The notes: generated by a model not told the origin, from the letters alone. A stretch of 64,000 nt of DNA from Actinoplanes philippinensis (GCF_900113015.1 NZ_FONV01000009.1:434001-498000), one strand, 5' to 3'; counted from the stretch's first letter, positions 7,785-15,738 are shown. Numbers and translations: made by a program.

Positions 7785-8474
7785 ATGAACGCTGAGGCTT
7801 CTTCCCTGCATGTGCGGGCCCGGGTCCACGCCGCCCTCGGTGACCCTGCCCGCCTCGCGATCGTCGACGCGCTCACCCTCGGTGACGCGTCCCCCGGCGA
7901 GATCGCCGCGGACCTCGGCATGCCGACCAATCTGGTGGCCCACCACGTGTCGGTGCTGCAGGACGCCGGCCTGCTCGTCCGCGCCCGCTCCGAGGGCGAC
8001 CGCCGCCGGACGTATCTGCGGCTGGTGCCCGGCGTGCTGTCCTCGCTGACCGGGCCACGACTCGAGGGCGCCGAGCGGGTGGTGTTCGTCTGCACCCACA
8101 ACTCGGCCCGCTCGCAACTGGCCGCCGCCCTGTGGCGTGACCGCATCGGCGGCGAGGTCGCCTCCGCCGGGACCGTCCCGGCCCAGCGAGTACACCCCCG
8201 CGCGGTGCGGGTCGCCCACGAGCACGGCCTGGCCCTGGACCCCGGCGGCACCCGGCACGTCGACGACGTCCTGCATCAGGGGGACCTGGTCATCGCCGTC
8301 TGCGACAACGCCCACGAGGACCTCACCGGCCCGATCCGCCCGCGACTGCACTGGTCGGTGCCCGACCCCGCCCGCGTCGACACCGACGAGGCGTTCGAGG
8401 CCACCTACACCGATCTCGCCGACCGCATCGACCGGATCGCGCCCGTCCTCACCACCGCAGCCGACCATGGCTGA
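7785..8474 (+). CDS. ArsR-ArsC fusion: winged-helix repressor with arsenate reductase-like domain
   Basis: A 229-residue two-domain protein. Residues 1-90 are an ArsR-type winged helix (LGDPARLAIVDALTLGDASPGEIAADLG, LVAHHVSVLQDAGLLV). Residues 97-229 are a low-molecular-weight phosphatase/arsenate reductase fold with the CX5R loop CTHNSARS (C103-R109). The ArsR half has no cysteine, so it lacks a normal As(III) sensor site; the only cysteines are C103 and C173, both in the reductase half. The fusion may report reductase state or simply link repression to the enzyme; both are inferences. It follows arsR by 57 nt and ends just before the channel gene. Confidence 0.85.
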   Translation: MNAEASSLHVRARVHAALGDPARLAIVDALTLGDASPGEIAADLGMPTNLVAHHVSVLQDAGLLVRARSEGDRRRTYLRLVPGVLSSLTGPRLEGAERVVFVCTHNSARSQLAAALWRDRIGGEVASAGTVPAQRVHPRAVRVAHEHGLALDPGGTRHVDDVLHQGDLVIAVCDNAHEDLTGPIRPRLHWSVPDPARVDTDEAFEATYTDLADRIDRIAPVLTTAADHG

Positions 8475-8511
8475 CCTCATCCACGCCGACACGACCCGGA
8501 GTCACCTGTCC

Positions 8512-9243
8512 ATGCGCCCGATCACCCTGTGGCGGCGGCTGCTCGCCGAGTTCCTCGGCACCGCGCTGCTGGTCACCGCCGTCGTCGGCTCCGGGATCAT
8601 GGCGGTCCGGCTGTCCCCGGACGACGTGGGCCTGCAACTGCTGGAGAACTCGGTCGCCACCGCGTTCGCCCTGGGCGCGCTGATCCTCACCTTCGGCCCG
8701 GCCTCCGGCGCCCACTTCAACCCGGTCGTCTCCGCCGCCGACTGGCTCCTCGGCCGCCGCACCGGCACCGGGCTGACGATCGGAGACCTCTGCGGGTACG
8801 CCGTGGCGCAGACCCTGGGAGCGATCGCCGGGTCGGTCCTCGCGAACCTCATGTACGGCTTGGCGCCGGTCACCCTGTCGACGAAGGACCGCGCGGCGGG
8901 GAACCTGTGGCTCGGCGAGGTCGTCGCCACCACCGGCCTGCTGCTGCTGATCTTCGCGCTCGGCAGGTCCGGCAGAGCCGCTGTCGCCCCGGCCGCGGTC
9001 GGGGCGTACATCGGCGCCGCCTACTGGTTCACGTCGTCGACGAGCTTCGCGAACCCGGCCGTCACCGTGGGCCGGGCGTTCACCGACACGTTCGCCGGGA
9101 TCGCCCCGGCGTCGGTGCCGGGCTTCGTCGGCTTCCAGCTCGTCGGCCTGTTCGTCGGCGTCGGACTGCTGCTGGCGCTGTACCCCGACGCCGGCAGGTC
9201 GCCGGACGACATCGTCGTCGAGCACCCCGCAGCCAACTCCTGA
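8512..9243 (+). CDS. MIP/aquaglyceroporin channel of the ars island (AqpS-like)
   Basis: A 243-residue major intrinsic protein with six membrane segments and the two pore half-helices. The first signature is FNPVVS (NPV in place of NPA) at about residues 69-74, and the second is ANPAVT near 180-185. The ATG at 8512 follows GGAG with about 10 nt spacing; an alternative ATG at 8467 would overlap the fusion gene by 8 nt. In Sinorhizobium an aquaglyceroporin, AqpS, replaces ArsB and lets arsenite leak out after ArsC reduction. The same logic fits here, because the ArsC gene follows 38 nt downstream. Confidence 0.88.
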   Translation: MRPITLWRRLLAEFLGTALLVTAVVGSGIMAVRLSPDDVGLQLLENSVATAFALGALILTFGPASGAHFNPVVSAADWLLGRRTGTGLTIGDLCGYAVAQTLGAIAGSVLANLMYGLAPVTLSTKDRAAGNLWLGEVVATTGLLLLIFALGRSGRAAVAPAAVGAYIGAAYWFTSSTSFANPAVTVGRAFTDTFAGIAPASVPGFVGFQLVGLFVGVGLLLALYPDAGRSPDDIVVEHPAANS

Positions 9244-9281
9244 TCAGCCCTTCCCCTCTCCAGCATCGCGAAGGATCCCTC

Positions 9282-9692
9282 ATGAGCGACACCAGGCCCA
9301 CCGTCCTGTTCGTCTGCGTCCACAACGCGGGCCGTTCCCAGATGGCCGCCGGCTGGCTACGCCACCTCGCGGGCGATCGCGTCGAGGTCCGCTCCGCGGG
9401 CTCCGCACCCGCCGAGACGATCAACCCGGCAGCGGTCGAGGCGATGAACGAGGTCGGCATCGACATCACCGGCCAGACCCCCACCAGGCTGACCTGGGAC
9501 GCCGCGCGGGAGTCCGACGTGATCATCACGATGGGCTGCGGCGACGCCTGCCCGGTCTTCCCCGGCAAGCGCTACGAGGACTGGAAGCTCGACGACCCGG
9601 CGGGCAAAGGGGTGGACGCCGTGCGCCCGATCCGCGACGAGATCAGGACCCGCATCGAGGCGCTGCTCGCCGACCTGCTCCCCGCATCCTGA
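9282..9692 (+). CDS. arsC: Arsenate reductase, mycothiol-dependent type
   Basis: A 136-residue LMW-phosphatase-fold arsenate reductase. The P-loop CVHNAGRS sits at residues 12-19 (nucleophile C12, R18). The segment TMGCGDACPVFPGKRYEDW (C86, C90) resembles actinobacterial ArsC enzymes that use mycothiol and mycoredoxin. It converts As(V) to As(III) in the cytoplasm. It starts at ATG 9282, behind AAGGA. It is the last gene of the rightward ars operon and is convergent with a TetR gene. Confidence 0.92.
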   Translation: MSDTRPTVLFVCVHNAGRSQMAAGWLRHLAGDRVEVRSAGSAPAETINPAAVEAMNEVGIDITGQTPTRLTWDAARESDVIITMGCGDACPVFPGKRYEDWKLDDPAGKGVDAVRPIRDEIRTRIEALLADLLPAS

Positions 9693-9753
9693 CCGGCCTT
9701 CGGAGGGCTCGACAGCGCCCACGCGGACGGGCCGGCCGGCGTCCTCGGCCGCG

Positions 9754-10512
9754 TCAGCCGGCGTCGTCGATGCGTTCGAGCCAGCGGTCGAGCAGCGCCA
9801 CCTCGACCGGTTCCAGGGCGTCGGTGCCGGTGAGGGCCAGCTGTGAGCGCATCTGGCGGGCGGTTGCCCGGATCGGGTCCGGCTCGCTCGGCCGGGCCGG
9901 GCCGGTCAGCACCGCGGCGAAGACGGCATCGCGGGTCCGGTCCGGCAGACCGGGGTCGTCGAACAGGTGCGGCTGGGCGATCCGGCTCAGGGTAACCCCG
10001 ATATTGGCCGGCAGGATCATCCGGGCGGCCTGCCGGGGGGTGACGGCCAGCGCGCCCGCGGCGGCGCACCGCATCAGCGTCGCTTCGAGCAATTCCAGGA
10101 TCCGGTGGTACGTGGTGGCGGCGGCGTGTGCTCGGGGGGCGAACATCAGCTGGTAGACGGCGGGATTCTCGGCGGCGAAGGCCATGTGGTCGGTCCAGCC
10201 GGCGTGCAGGTCGGCGACGGGATCATCGGTGACCTCCAGCTCCTGCTTGCGCTGGGCGTAGCGCTCGAAGGCGTCATCGGCGACGGCGTCCAGCAGGCCG
10301 TTCTTGTCGCCGAAGAGCCGGTACAGCACGGGCTGGGTGACGCCGACCTCCTCACACACGGCCCGGGTGGCGATGTCGCCGCCGGGCGCGGAGGCCAGTT
10401 GCCGGCGGGCCGCCTCGATCAGGGCCGCGCGCAGCGCCGCGTCGTCGGCGGCGCCGGTGGCCCCGCGCCGCCGCACCCGCCCCTGGTCGGCCCGGCCGTC
10501 ACCCTCACTCAT
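9754..10512 (-). CDS. TetR-family transcriptional regulator
   Basis: A 252-residue regulator. The N-terminal extension (residues 1-22, Arg/Gly-rich) precedes a TetR helix-turn-helix at about 25-75 (ALIEAARRQLASAPGGDIATRAVCEEVGVTQPVLYRLFGDKNGLLDAVADDAF). The C-terminal domain carries HAGWTDHMAFAAENPAVYQLMFAP, as in the WHG subfamily. No obvious partner gene is adjacent: it is convergent with arsC and lies downstream of a second TetR gene on the same strand. Its ligand and target are unknown. Confidence 0.85.
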   Translation of the reverse strand: MSEGDGRADQGRVRRRGATGAADDAALRAALIEAARRQLASAPGGDIATRAVCEEVGVTQPVLYRLFGDKNGLLDAVADDAFERYAQRKQELEVTDDPVADLHAGWTDHMAFAAENPAVYQLMFAPRAHAAATTYHRILELLEATLMRCAAAGALAVTPRQAARMILPANIGVTLSRIAQPHLFDDPGLPDRTRDAVFAAVLTGPARPSEPDPIRATARQMRSQLALTGTDALEPVEVALLDRWLERIDDAG

Positions 10513-10599
10513 GAGATCGATGCTACGCCAGGGCGCTAGCGATGCTCGGAAGCGTGTCCCGGCCGACCGGCTGCGGTACCGGCCCAGGCGGACAGGGGC

Positions 10600-11229
10600 T
10601 TACGCGTCGCAGGCCGGCCGCGGTGTGGCGACACCCAACGCGGGCAGGAGCACGCTGTCGACCAGCGCCACGGCGGTCTCCTCGTCGAGCCCCTGACGCA
10701 GGAGCGCCACCCGGTGGAACGCCATCGACGGGACGATCGAGGCGACGAGGCCGGCCGGCACCGCCGGGTCGACGGCTCCGCCGGCGATCCAGCGGTCGAT
10801 CACCGTGCGCAGCGCCTGGGCGGCCGGCCGGGCGATCGACGCGATGGCGGCCTCGCGGACATCGTCGTCGTGGGGCATCTCGTTCAGCACGTTCGCCAGG
10901 ACGAGCGCTGCCCGGGCGGTCGGTGTCACATAGTGCCTCACGCAGACCAGCAGGTCGTCGCGCAGCGAGCCCTCGTCCGGAAGCGTCACCTCGGCCTGCA
11001 GGCTCTGCGCCGCGGCGATGACCAGGTCGGTCTTGCTGGCCCATCGACGGTAGATCGCCGCCTTGCCGGTCCCCGCCCGTCGCGCGATCTCGTCCAGTTT
11101 CGTGGCCGAGTAGCCTCGCTGCAGGATCACCTCGACCGTCGCGTCCAGAATCGCCTGCTCCAAATCGGGGTCACGCGGGCGTCCGAGCGTTGCGGGGGTC
11201 TCGGGTTCACCAGTCGTCACCCCCGGCAT
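10600..11229 (-). CDS. TetR-family regulator, likely repressor of the adjacent SDR/ABM locus
   Basis: A 209-residue TetR protein. I start at ATG 11229, because the sequence further upstream is the operator 11231-11254. The helix-turn-helix is at about residues 20-65 (AILDATVEVILQRGYSATKLDEIARRAGTGKAAIYRRWASKTDLV). A C-terminal ligand domain of about 130 residues contains RAALVLANVLNEMPHDDD. The same TTACGG-N12-CCGTAA site stands before this gene and twice before the ABM/SDR pair, so autoregulation plus control of that locus is the natural reading. No inducer can be named. Confidence 0.85.
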   Translation of the reverse strand: MPGVTTGEPETPATLGRPRDPDLEQAILDATVEVILQRGYSATKLDEIARRAGTGKAAIYRRWASKTDLVIAAAQSLQAEVTLPDEGSLRDDLLVCVRHYVTPTARAALVLANVLNEMPHDDDVREAAIASIARPAAQALRTVIDRWIAGGAVDPAVPAGLVASIVPSMAFHRVALLRQGLDEETAVALVDSVLLPALGVATPRPACDA

Positions 11230-11230
11230 T

Positions 11231-11254
11231 TTACGGGACCACCGAGTACCGTAA
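11231..11254. promoter_or_regulatory. TetR operator copy 1 (TTACGG-N12-CCGTAA)
   Basis: Six-bp perfect inverted arms separated by 12 bp, ending 2 nt upstream of the TetR start codon. It is identical in arms and spacing to the copies at 12070-12093 and 12097-12120. Its position would block TetR transcription, that is, autoregulation. Confidence 0.7.
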
Positions 11255-11358
11255 GAGGTCGGGGCCCCGGCTTCAGAAAACGCCGGGACCGACACGTCCC
11301 CCGACCACCAGGGCCGCGCCGGCCGCGATCACCCGGTTCTCCTTGCCACCGGGGCCGC

Positions 11359-12051
11359 TCACTCCACAACGGCGACGACGTCGAAGTAGTCGTTCCGGAA
11401 GGTGGCGAGACCCTTCCAGTACTTCTCGCCATCGGCGAAGCCGGGCTGGTCGAGCAGGACATGGAACCGGTCGAAGCTGGACCACGTGCCGAAGTTGATC
11501 AGGCGTTGCCCGTCCTGGCTGCGATGGAAGTTGACGGTGCGCAGGCCCGGCGTCACCAGAGATGCCGGGGCACTGTCGGCGACCCGCTCCAGCAGAGCCT
11601 CCGACTGATCGTCGAGCACGGTGAACAGGCCGAAGTGCACAACCGGCGTGTGCGCCAGGGAGACTGTCGTCGTGGCCTCGTTGCCGTCGCGCCACACCAG
11701 GTCGTACACCCGCCGGTCGAGCACGCGGGCCGGGACGCCGAGCGCCTCGGCGCTGTCCAGCACCTGGCATGCGGCGCCGGCGCCGGCGTCGAACCGGCTG
11801 TACACGGTGACCCGGTTGTGGTCACGGCTGGCGAGCACGACGGCCCCGCGGAAGCCCTGCTCCCACCGCCAGCCCCGCACCTTGGTGATGATCAGCGGCA
11901 GCGCCAGCGACTGCTCCTCGGTCCGGCGTGGCGTGCGGTTGGGCGGCTGAGCACCGGCGGCAGGCCCGGCCTCCTCCGGTACGCCGAGTTCGAGTCGTTC
12001 GATGACGGCGACGACACCCGAGTCGGCGGTGGGCTGCAACGTGATGGCCAT
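11359..12051 (-). CDS. Antibiotic-biosynthesis-monooxygenase-fold protein
   Basis: A 230-residue soluble protein with two ferredoxin-like (ABM/dimeric alpha-beta barrel) halves. The first half has LPLIITKVRGWRWEQ and VTVYSRFDAG, and the second has RTVNFHRSQDGQRLINFGTWSSFDRF with LDQPGFADGEKYWKG, both typical of the fold. Such proteins act as cofactor-free monooxygenases or haem/quinone-modifying enzymes. The substrate is unknown. Two operator copies lie just upstream (12070-12120), shared with the divergent SDR operon, and a third lies between this gene and the TetR gene. Confidence 0.72.
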   Translation of the reverse strand: MAITLQPTADSGVVAVIERLELGVPEEAGPAAGAQPPNRTPRRTEEQSLALPLIITKVRGWRWEQGFRGAVVLASRDHNRVTVYSRFDAGAGAACQVLDSAEALGVPARVLDRRVYDLVWRDGNEATTTVSLAHTPVVHFGLFTVLDDQSEALLERVADSAPASLVTPGLRTVNFHRSQDGQRLINFGTWSSFDRFHVLLDQPGFADGEKYWKGLATFRNDYFDVVAVVE

Positions 12052-12069
12052 GGGTCATCCTTCCAGGGT

Positions 12070-12093
12070 TTACGGGACTGATCAGTTCCGTAA
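12070..12093. promoter_or_regulatory. TetR operator copy 2 (TTACGG-N12-CCGTAA)
   Basis: Nearly perfect across its whole length, with an inner ACTGATCAGT palindrome. It lies 18 nt upstream of the ABM gene start and in the divergent promoter of the SDR operon. Confidence 0.72.
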
Positions 12094-12096
12094 GAC

Positions 12097-12120
12097 TTAC
12101 GGTACCCCGAAGTTCCGTAA
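12097..12120. promoter_or_regulatory. TetR operator copy 3 (TTACGG-N12-CCGTAA)
   Basis: Same arms and spacer length as copies 1 and 2. It starts 27 bp after copy 2, so two repressor dimers could bind side by side in this divergent control region. Confidence 0.7.
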
Positions 12121-12243
12121 AGAGCCAAGCGGCAAATCAGCGCTACGTCACATCGCTAGCGAAGATACGGGTTGCGTGTTACGTTCGTCGTATCAGTGAA
12201 ACGCCAATCGGCTATCACCACTAGGGACAGGGATGTGAACGTC

Positions 12244-12978
12244 ATGGCAGATCAACGGGTCGCCGTCGTCACCGGCGCATCACGGGGCATCGGCCGCGCC
12301 ATCGCGACCACCCTCGCCGCCGCCGGTCAGGCCGTGGTCGTCGGCTATGCGGGCAACGACGTGGCGGCAAAAGCGGTCGTCGAGGAGATCACCGCCGCCG
12401 GAGGGCGCGCGGTCGCCGTACGGGCCGACGTGGCCACCGAAAGCGAGGTGTCGGCGATGTTCGACACCGCGGTCGACACGTTCGGTGGCGTCGACGTGGT
12501 GGTCAACTCGGCCGGGCGGCTGGCGCTCTCGCCGATCGCCGACCTGGACCTCGACGTGCTCGACGAGTTGCACCGCACCAACATCCGCGGATCCTTCGTG
12601 GTCGCCCGCGAGGCGGCGCGCCGTGTCCGTACCGGTGGCGCGATCGTGATGCTGTCGACCTCGGTGGTCGGCCTGCAATTGCCCAACTACGGCGCCTACG
12701 CCGCCAGCAAGGGAGCGGTGGAGGCGATGACGCTGATCCTCGCCCGGGAGCTTCGTGGCCGGGACGTCACGGTGAACACGGTCGCGCCCGGCCCCACCGC
12801 CACGGACCTGTTCCTCGACGGCAAGGACGAGGCGACCATCGCGCGGCTGGCCGCCCAGCCGCCCCTGGAGCGGCTGGGCGCCCCGGCCGACATCGCCCGC
12901 GTCGTCGCCTTCCTCGCCGGTCCGGGTGGACGGTGGGTCAACGGCCAGACCCTGCGCGCCAACGGGGGGATCGTCTGA
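12244..12978 (+). CDS. Short-chain dehydrogenase/reductase (FabG-like)
   Basis: A 244-residue classical SDR. It has the cofactor motif TGASRGIG near residues 11-18, NSAG near 88 and the catalytic YAASK near 153-157, with the serine in LSTSVVG upstream. The C-terminus GRWVNGQTLRANGGIV is typical of FabG-like NADPH-dependent ketoreductases. The start at 12244 (MADQRVAVVTGASRG) follows an AGGGA-like site. Its stop overlaps the start of the next SDR (TGATG), so they are coupled. It is divergent from the ABM gene and behind the two TetR operators. Confidence 0.9.
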   Translation: MADQRVAVVTGASRGIGRAIATTLAAAGQAVVVGYAGNDVAAKAVVEEITAAGGRAVAVRADVATESEVSAMFDTAVDTFGGVDVVVNSAGRLALSPIADLDLDVLDELHRTNIRGSFVVAREAARRVRTGGAIVMLSTSVVGLQLPNYGAYAASKGAVEAMTLILARELRGRDVTVNTVAPGPTATDLFLDGKDEATIARLAAQPPLERLGAPADIARVVAFLAGPGGRWVNGQTLRANGGIV

Positions 12979-13883
12979 TGGCCACCGCGACGAAGGTCAT
13001 TCTGGTCACCGGCGCGTCCAGCGGCTTCGGCCGGCTCACCGCCCGGACGCTGGCACGACACGGTCACGTGGTCATCGCCGGCATGCGCGCGACGCGGGAC
13101 CGCAATGCCGGGGCGGTCCGAGAGCTGGAGGAGCTGGCCGCCGCGGAGAGCCTGTCGCTGTCCGCCGTGGATCTGGACGTGCAGTCACCGTCCTCGGCCG
13201 ACGCGGCGATCGCCGAGATCGCCGCGCGTCACGACCGCCTCGACGTGGTGGTGCACAACGCCGGCCACATGGTTCTCGGGCCCACGGAGGCGTTCACACC
13301 CGAGCAGCTCGCCGCCGTGTACGACGTCAACGTGCTGGGCACCCAGCGGGTCAACCGGGCCGCCCTGCCGATCCTGCGCCGCCAGGGCTCCGGGCTGCTG
13401 GTCTGGGTCGGCAGCTCGTCGACCCGGGGCGGGCACCCGCCGTTCCTGGCGCCCTACTTCGCGGCCAAGGCGGCGATGGACGCCCTGGCCGAGAGTTACG
13501 CCGCCGAGCTGATCCGCTTCGGCATCGGCACCACGATCGTGGTTCCGGGCGCCTTCACGTCCGGCACCAACCACTTCGCGCATGCCGGCCGCCCGGACGA
13601 CGAGGCCACCGCGGCCGCCTACGACACCCACTACGGCGAGATCCGCGCCTCCATCGACCAGCGTCTGGCCGATCTCGTGCCACCGGATGCCGACGTGCAG
13701 TCGGTGGCCGACGAGATCGCCCGCGTGGTCGGCCTTCCCGACGACCGGCGGCCCTTCCGGACCCACGTCGATCCGAGCCGTGACGGCAGCGAGGTCGTCT
13801 CCGTCGTCGCCGACCGGATCCGGGTGGAGTTCTACCGCCGGCTCGGCATCGAGGAGCTGCTGCCCTCGCATGCCGCCCTGTGA
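12978..13883 (+). CDS. Short-chain dehydrogenase/reductase
   Basis: A 301-residue SDR, longer than the classical type. It has the cofactor motif TGASSGFG near residues 11-18, NAG (HNAGHM) near 95, and YFAAK as the catalytic Tyr/Lys motif after SSSTRGG. The C-terminal extension of about 70 residues (DEIARVVGLPDDRRPFRTHVDPSRDG) matches oxidoreductases annotated as SDR family 5-type. It is translationally coupled to the preceding SDR and followed after 26 nt by a tautomerase, forming a three-gene operon. The substrate is unknown. Confidence 0.88.
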   Translation: MATATKVILVTGASSGFGRLTARTLARHGHVVIAGMRATRDRNAGAVRELEELAAAESLSLSAVDLDVQSPSSADAAIAEIAARHDRLDVVVHNAGHMVLGPTEAFTPEQLAAVYDVNVLGTQRVNRAALPILRRQGSGLLVWVGSSSTRGGHPPFLAPYFAAKAAMDALAESYAAELIRFGIGTTIVVPGAFTSGTNHFAHAGRPDDEATAAAYDTHYGEIRASIDQRLADLVPPDADVQSVADEIARVVGLPDDRRPFRTHVDPSRDGSEVVSVVADRIRVEFYRRLGIEELLPSHAAL

Positions 13884-13909
13884 CAACCACTACCAGCCAG
13901 GAGAGACTC

Positions 13910-14116
13910 ATGCCGTTCGCCAACCTCAAGGTTCCCGCCGACACCCTGACCCCCGAGTCCAAGAAGAAGCTCATCGACGCCGTGACAGACGCGTACGCCG
14001 ACGTGTACGGCGAGCGCGCCCGGGCGACCACCCTGGTGCTGGTCGATGAGGTCGTCGAGGGCGGCTGGGGACTCGGCGGCAACGTCCTGACCGCCGAGAT
14101 GCTCGGCCGCAGCTGA
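13910..14116 (+). CDS. 4-oxalocrotonate tautomerase-family enzyme
   Basis: A 68-residue tautomerase. The ATG at 13910 is preceded by AGGAGAG and followed directly by proline, so the catalytic Pro would be N-terminal after Met removal (MPFANLKVP). The family core LTPESKKKLIDAVTDAYADVYGERARATTLVLVDEV and the ending GWGLGGNVLTAEML are clear. These small oligomeric enzymes interconvert enol and keto forms. It closes the SDR-SDR-tautomerase operon, suggesting conversion of a carbonyl or aromatic-derived metabolite. A terminator follows. Confidence 0.9.
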   Translation: MPFANLKVPADTLTPESKKKLIDAVTDAYADVYGERARATTLVLVDEVVEGGWGLGGNVLTAEMLGRS

Positions 14117-14122
14117 CTCGGA

Positions 14123-14163
14123 CCGGAGCGCGGCCGGGCCGTACCCGCCTCGCCGCGCTCCGG
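14123..14163. terminator. Hairpin terminator between convergent operons
   Basis: CCGGAGCGCGG (14123-14133) pairs perfectly with CCGCGCTCCGG (14153-14163), an 11-bp stem between the tautomerase gene and the convergent LysR gene. Confidence 0.7.
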
Positions 14164-14177
14164 CGGCTGAGACCGCG

Positions 14178-15038
14178 CTATCGGGGCGCGTCGGCGACGG
14201 CGCGGCGGGCGTGGTCGATGAAAGCGCCGGTGGCCGGATGTGTGGGCACGCGCGGCCAGAGCAGCCACACCGCAACGGTGCCGCCGTCGATGATGGGCAG
14301 ATAACGAACTCCGGGGTACGGGTGGGTCCGCTCGGTGCCCTGGGCGGTGACACCGACGGCCTCACCGGTGGCGATCGTGGTCAGCCACTCGTCGACGTTC
14401 GCCACGTCGAAGGTCTGCGGCCGCTGGTCGCGTGGCCACAGGTCCCCCGTGGTCGCGGAGGTGGAGCACAACACCACCCGCTGGCCGCGGAGGTCCGCCA
14501 GCCGTACCGAGGACCGGCCGGCAAGAGGGTGACCGTCGGGGACCGCGGCGAGGCGGGGCTCCCGGTACAGCTCGGCGGCGAGCAGGTCGCCGGGCGGCGA
14601 CGGCATCAGGCGTACGATCGCCGCGTTCAATTCCCCGCGGCGCAACGCGGTCTCCGGATCGTCACGGCGGTGCACCCGGACAGGCGCGGCCGGGTGCTGG
14701 TCACGCCACGTCCGCAGCAGGCTGACCGTGTGGTCGCCGAGCGCGGCCCAGGCGAAGCCGATGTGCAACGGCTGCGGGCCGGTGGCGGCTTCGGCGAGCG
14801 CGTCGTCGAGCTGGTTGAGGATCAGGTGGGCGCGCTCGTGCAGTCGCCGACCGGCGTCGGTGAGGGAAAGCCGGCGGGTGGTGCGTTCGACCAGCGTCGT
14901 GCCGATCCGTCGTTCCAGCTGGTCCAGGGTGCGGGAGAGGGCCGGCTGGCTGATCCGGAGCACCGCCGCGGCGCCGCTGATGGTGCCGTGGTCGCCGATG
15001 GCCGCCAGCGCCCGCAGGTGCCGCAACTCCACATTCAT
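14178..15038 (-). CDS. LysR-family transcriptional regulator
   Basis: A 286-residue LysR protein. The N-terminal helix-turn-helix is MNVELRHLRALAAIGDHGTISGAAAVLRISQPALSRTLDQLERRIG. The effector domain from about residue 90 is PBP2-like (LHIGFAWAALGDHTVSLLRTW, ELNAAIVRLMP). It is divergent from the SDR-like gene at 15111 with 72 nt between starts, the classical layout in which a LysR regulator controls its neighbour. Confidence 0.9.
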   Translation of the reverse strand: MNVELRHLRALAAIGDHGTISGAAAVLRISQPALSRTLDQLERRIGTTLVERTTRRLSLTDAGRRLHERAHLILNQLDDALAEAATGPQPLHIGFAWAALGDHTVSLLRTWRDQHPAAPVRVHRRDDPETALRRGELNAAIVRLMPSPPGDLLAAELYREPRLAAVPDGHPLAGRSSVRLADLRGQRVVLCSTSATTGDLWPRDQRPQTFDVANVDEWLTTIATGEAVGVTAQGTERTHPYPGVRYLPIIDGGTVAVWLLWPRVPTHPATGAFIDHARRAVADAPR

Positions 15039-15110
15039 AACTGTCGAGCATAGATGGCTGCGTGAACAGCATTTCCCTGCCCGGCGGCTGCACGCCTAGC
15101 GTCGTGGGGC

Positions 15111-15707
15111 ATGAGAATCCTGCTCACCGGAGCCACCGGCACCCTCGGGTCGTACCTGCACAAGCGACTGTCGTCCCGTGGCCACGAGATCGTGTCCGTC
15201 GCCCGCCGCAACGCCGACCTGAACCACGACATCACCGACCCGGCTGAGGTCACCGCCGTGTACCGGGCCGCGGGCCCGCTCGACGCCGTGGTCAGCGCCG
15301 CCGGCCACGTGCCGTTCAAACCGGTCGCCGAGATGACCCCGGAGGACTACCTGTCGGCGTTCCACGGCAAGGTGCTCAGCCAGATCGAACTGGTCCGCCA
15401 GGGTCTCCCCCACGTCACCGGCCGCGGATCGTTCACGCTGATCACCGGCATCCTCGCGCGCGAGCCCATCGTGACCGGAACCGCCGCCTCGATGGCCAAC
15501 GCCGCGGTGGAAGCGTTCGTGCGCGCCGCCGCCATCGAGATCGCCCCGCAGCGGATCAACGCGATCAGCCCCAACGTCTTCACCGAAAGCCTTCCGGGGT
15601 ACGGCAACCTGTTCCCCGGGATGGGCTCGGTGGACCTCGCCGACGTGGCGCAGGCGTACGTGCGCTCCGTCGAAGGCGCCCAGACCGGCCAGATCTACGT
15701 CCCCTGA
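15111..15707 (+). CDS. SDR-fold protein lacking the YxxxK catalytic pair
   Basis: A 198-residue protein with a clear Rossmann start (RILLTGATGTLGSYLHKRL) and a shortened SDR body (DAVVSAAGHVPFKPV). The expected Tyr/Lys motif aligns to ASMAN in TAASMANAAVEAF, so both catalytic residues are replaced. Downstream INAISPNVFTESLPGYG keeps the SDR frame. Similar compact SDRs are common next to LysR genes in actinobacteria. It may bind cofactor without classical chemistry or use other residues. The start is ATG 15111, with only a weak ribosome site and a TAGCGT element 7 nt upstream, so a leaderless start is possible. Confidence 0.82.
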   Translation: MRILLTGATGTLGSYLHKRLSSRGHEIVSVARRNADLNHDITDPAEVTAVYRAAGPLDAVVSAAGHVPFKPVAEMTPEDYLSAFHGKVLSQIELVRQGLPHVTGRGSFTLITGILAREPIVTGTAASMANAAVEAFVRAAAIEIAPQRINAISPNVFTESLPGYGNLFPGMGSVDLADVAQAYVRSVEGAQTGQIYVP

Positions 15708-15738
15708 CACCGGTCTGTCCGACTAGCTGGCATACGAC

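Noticed and set aside
9693-9753. GC-rich imperfect palindrome after arsC as a terminator
   Set aside because: The arms near 9723-9752 have central mismatches and almost no loop. I could not support a stable stem.
10532-12162. Palindrome CGCTAGCG near 10534 and 12154 as a possible operator of the first TetR gene
   Set aside because: Only eight bases, self-complementary GC-rich words are common here, and neither copy sits in a clear promoter.
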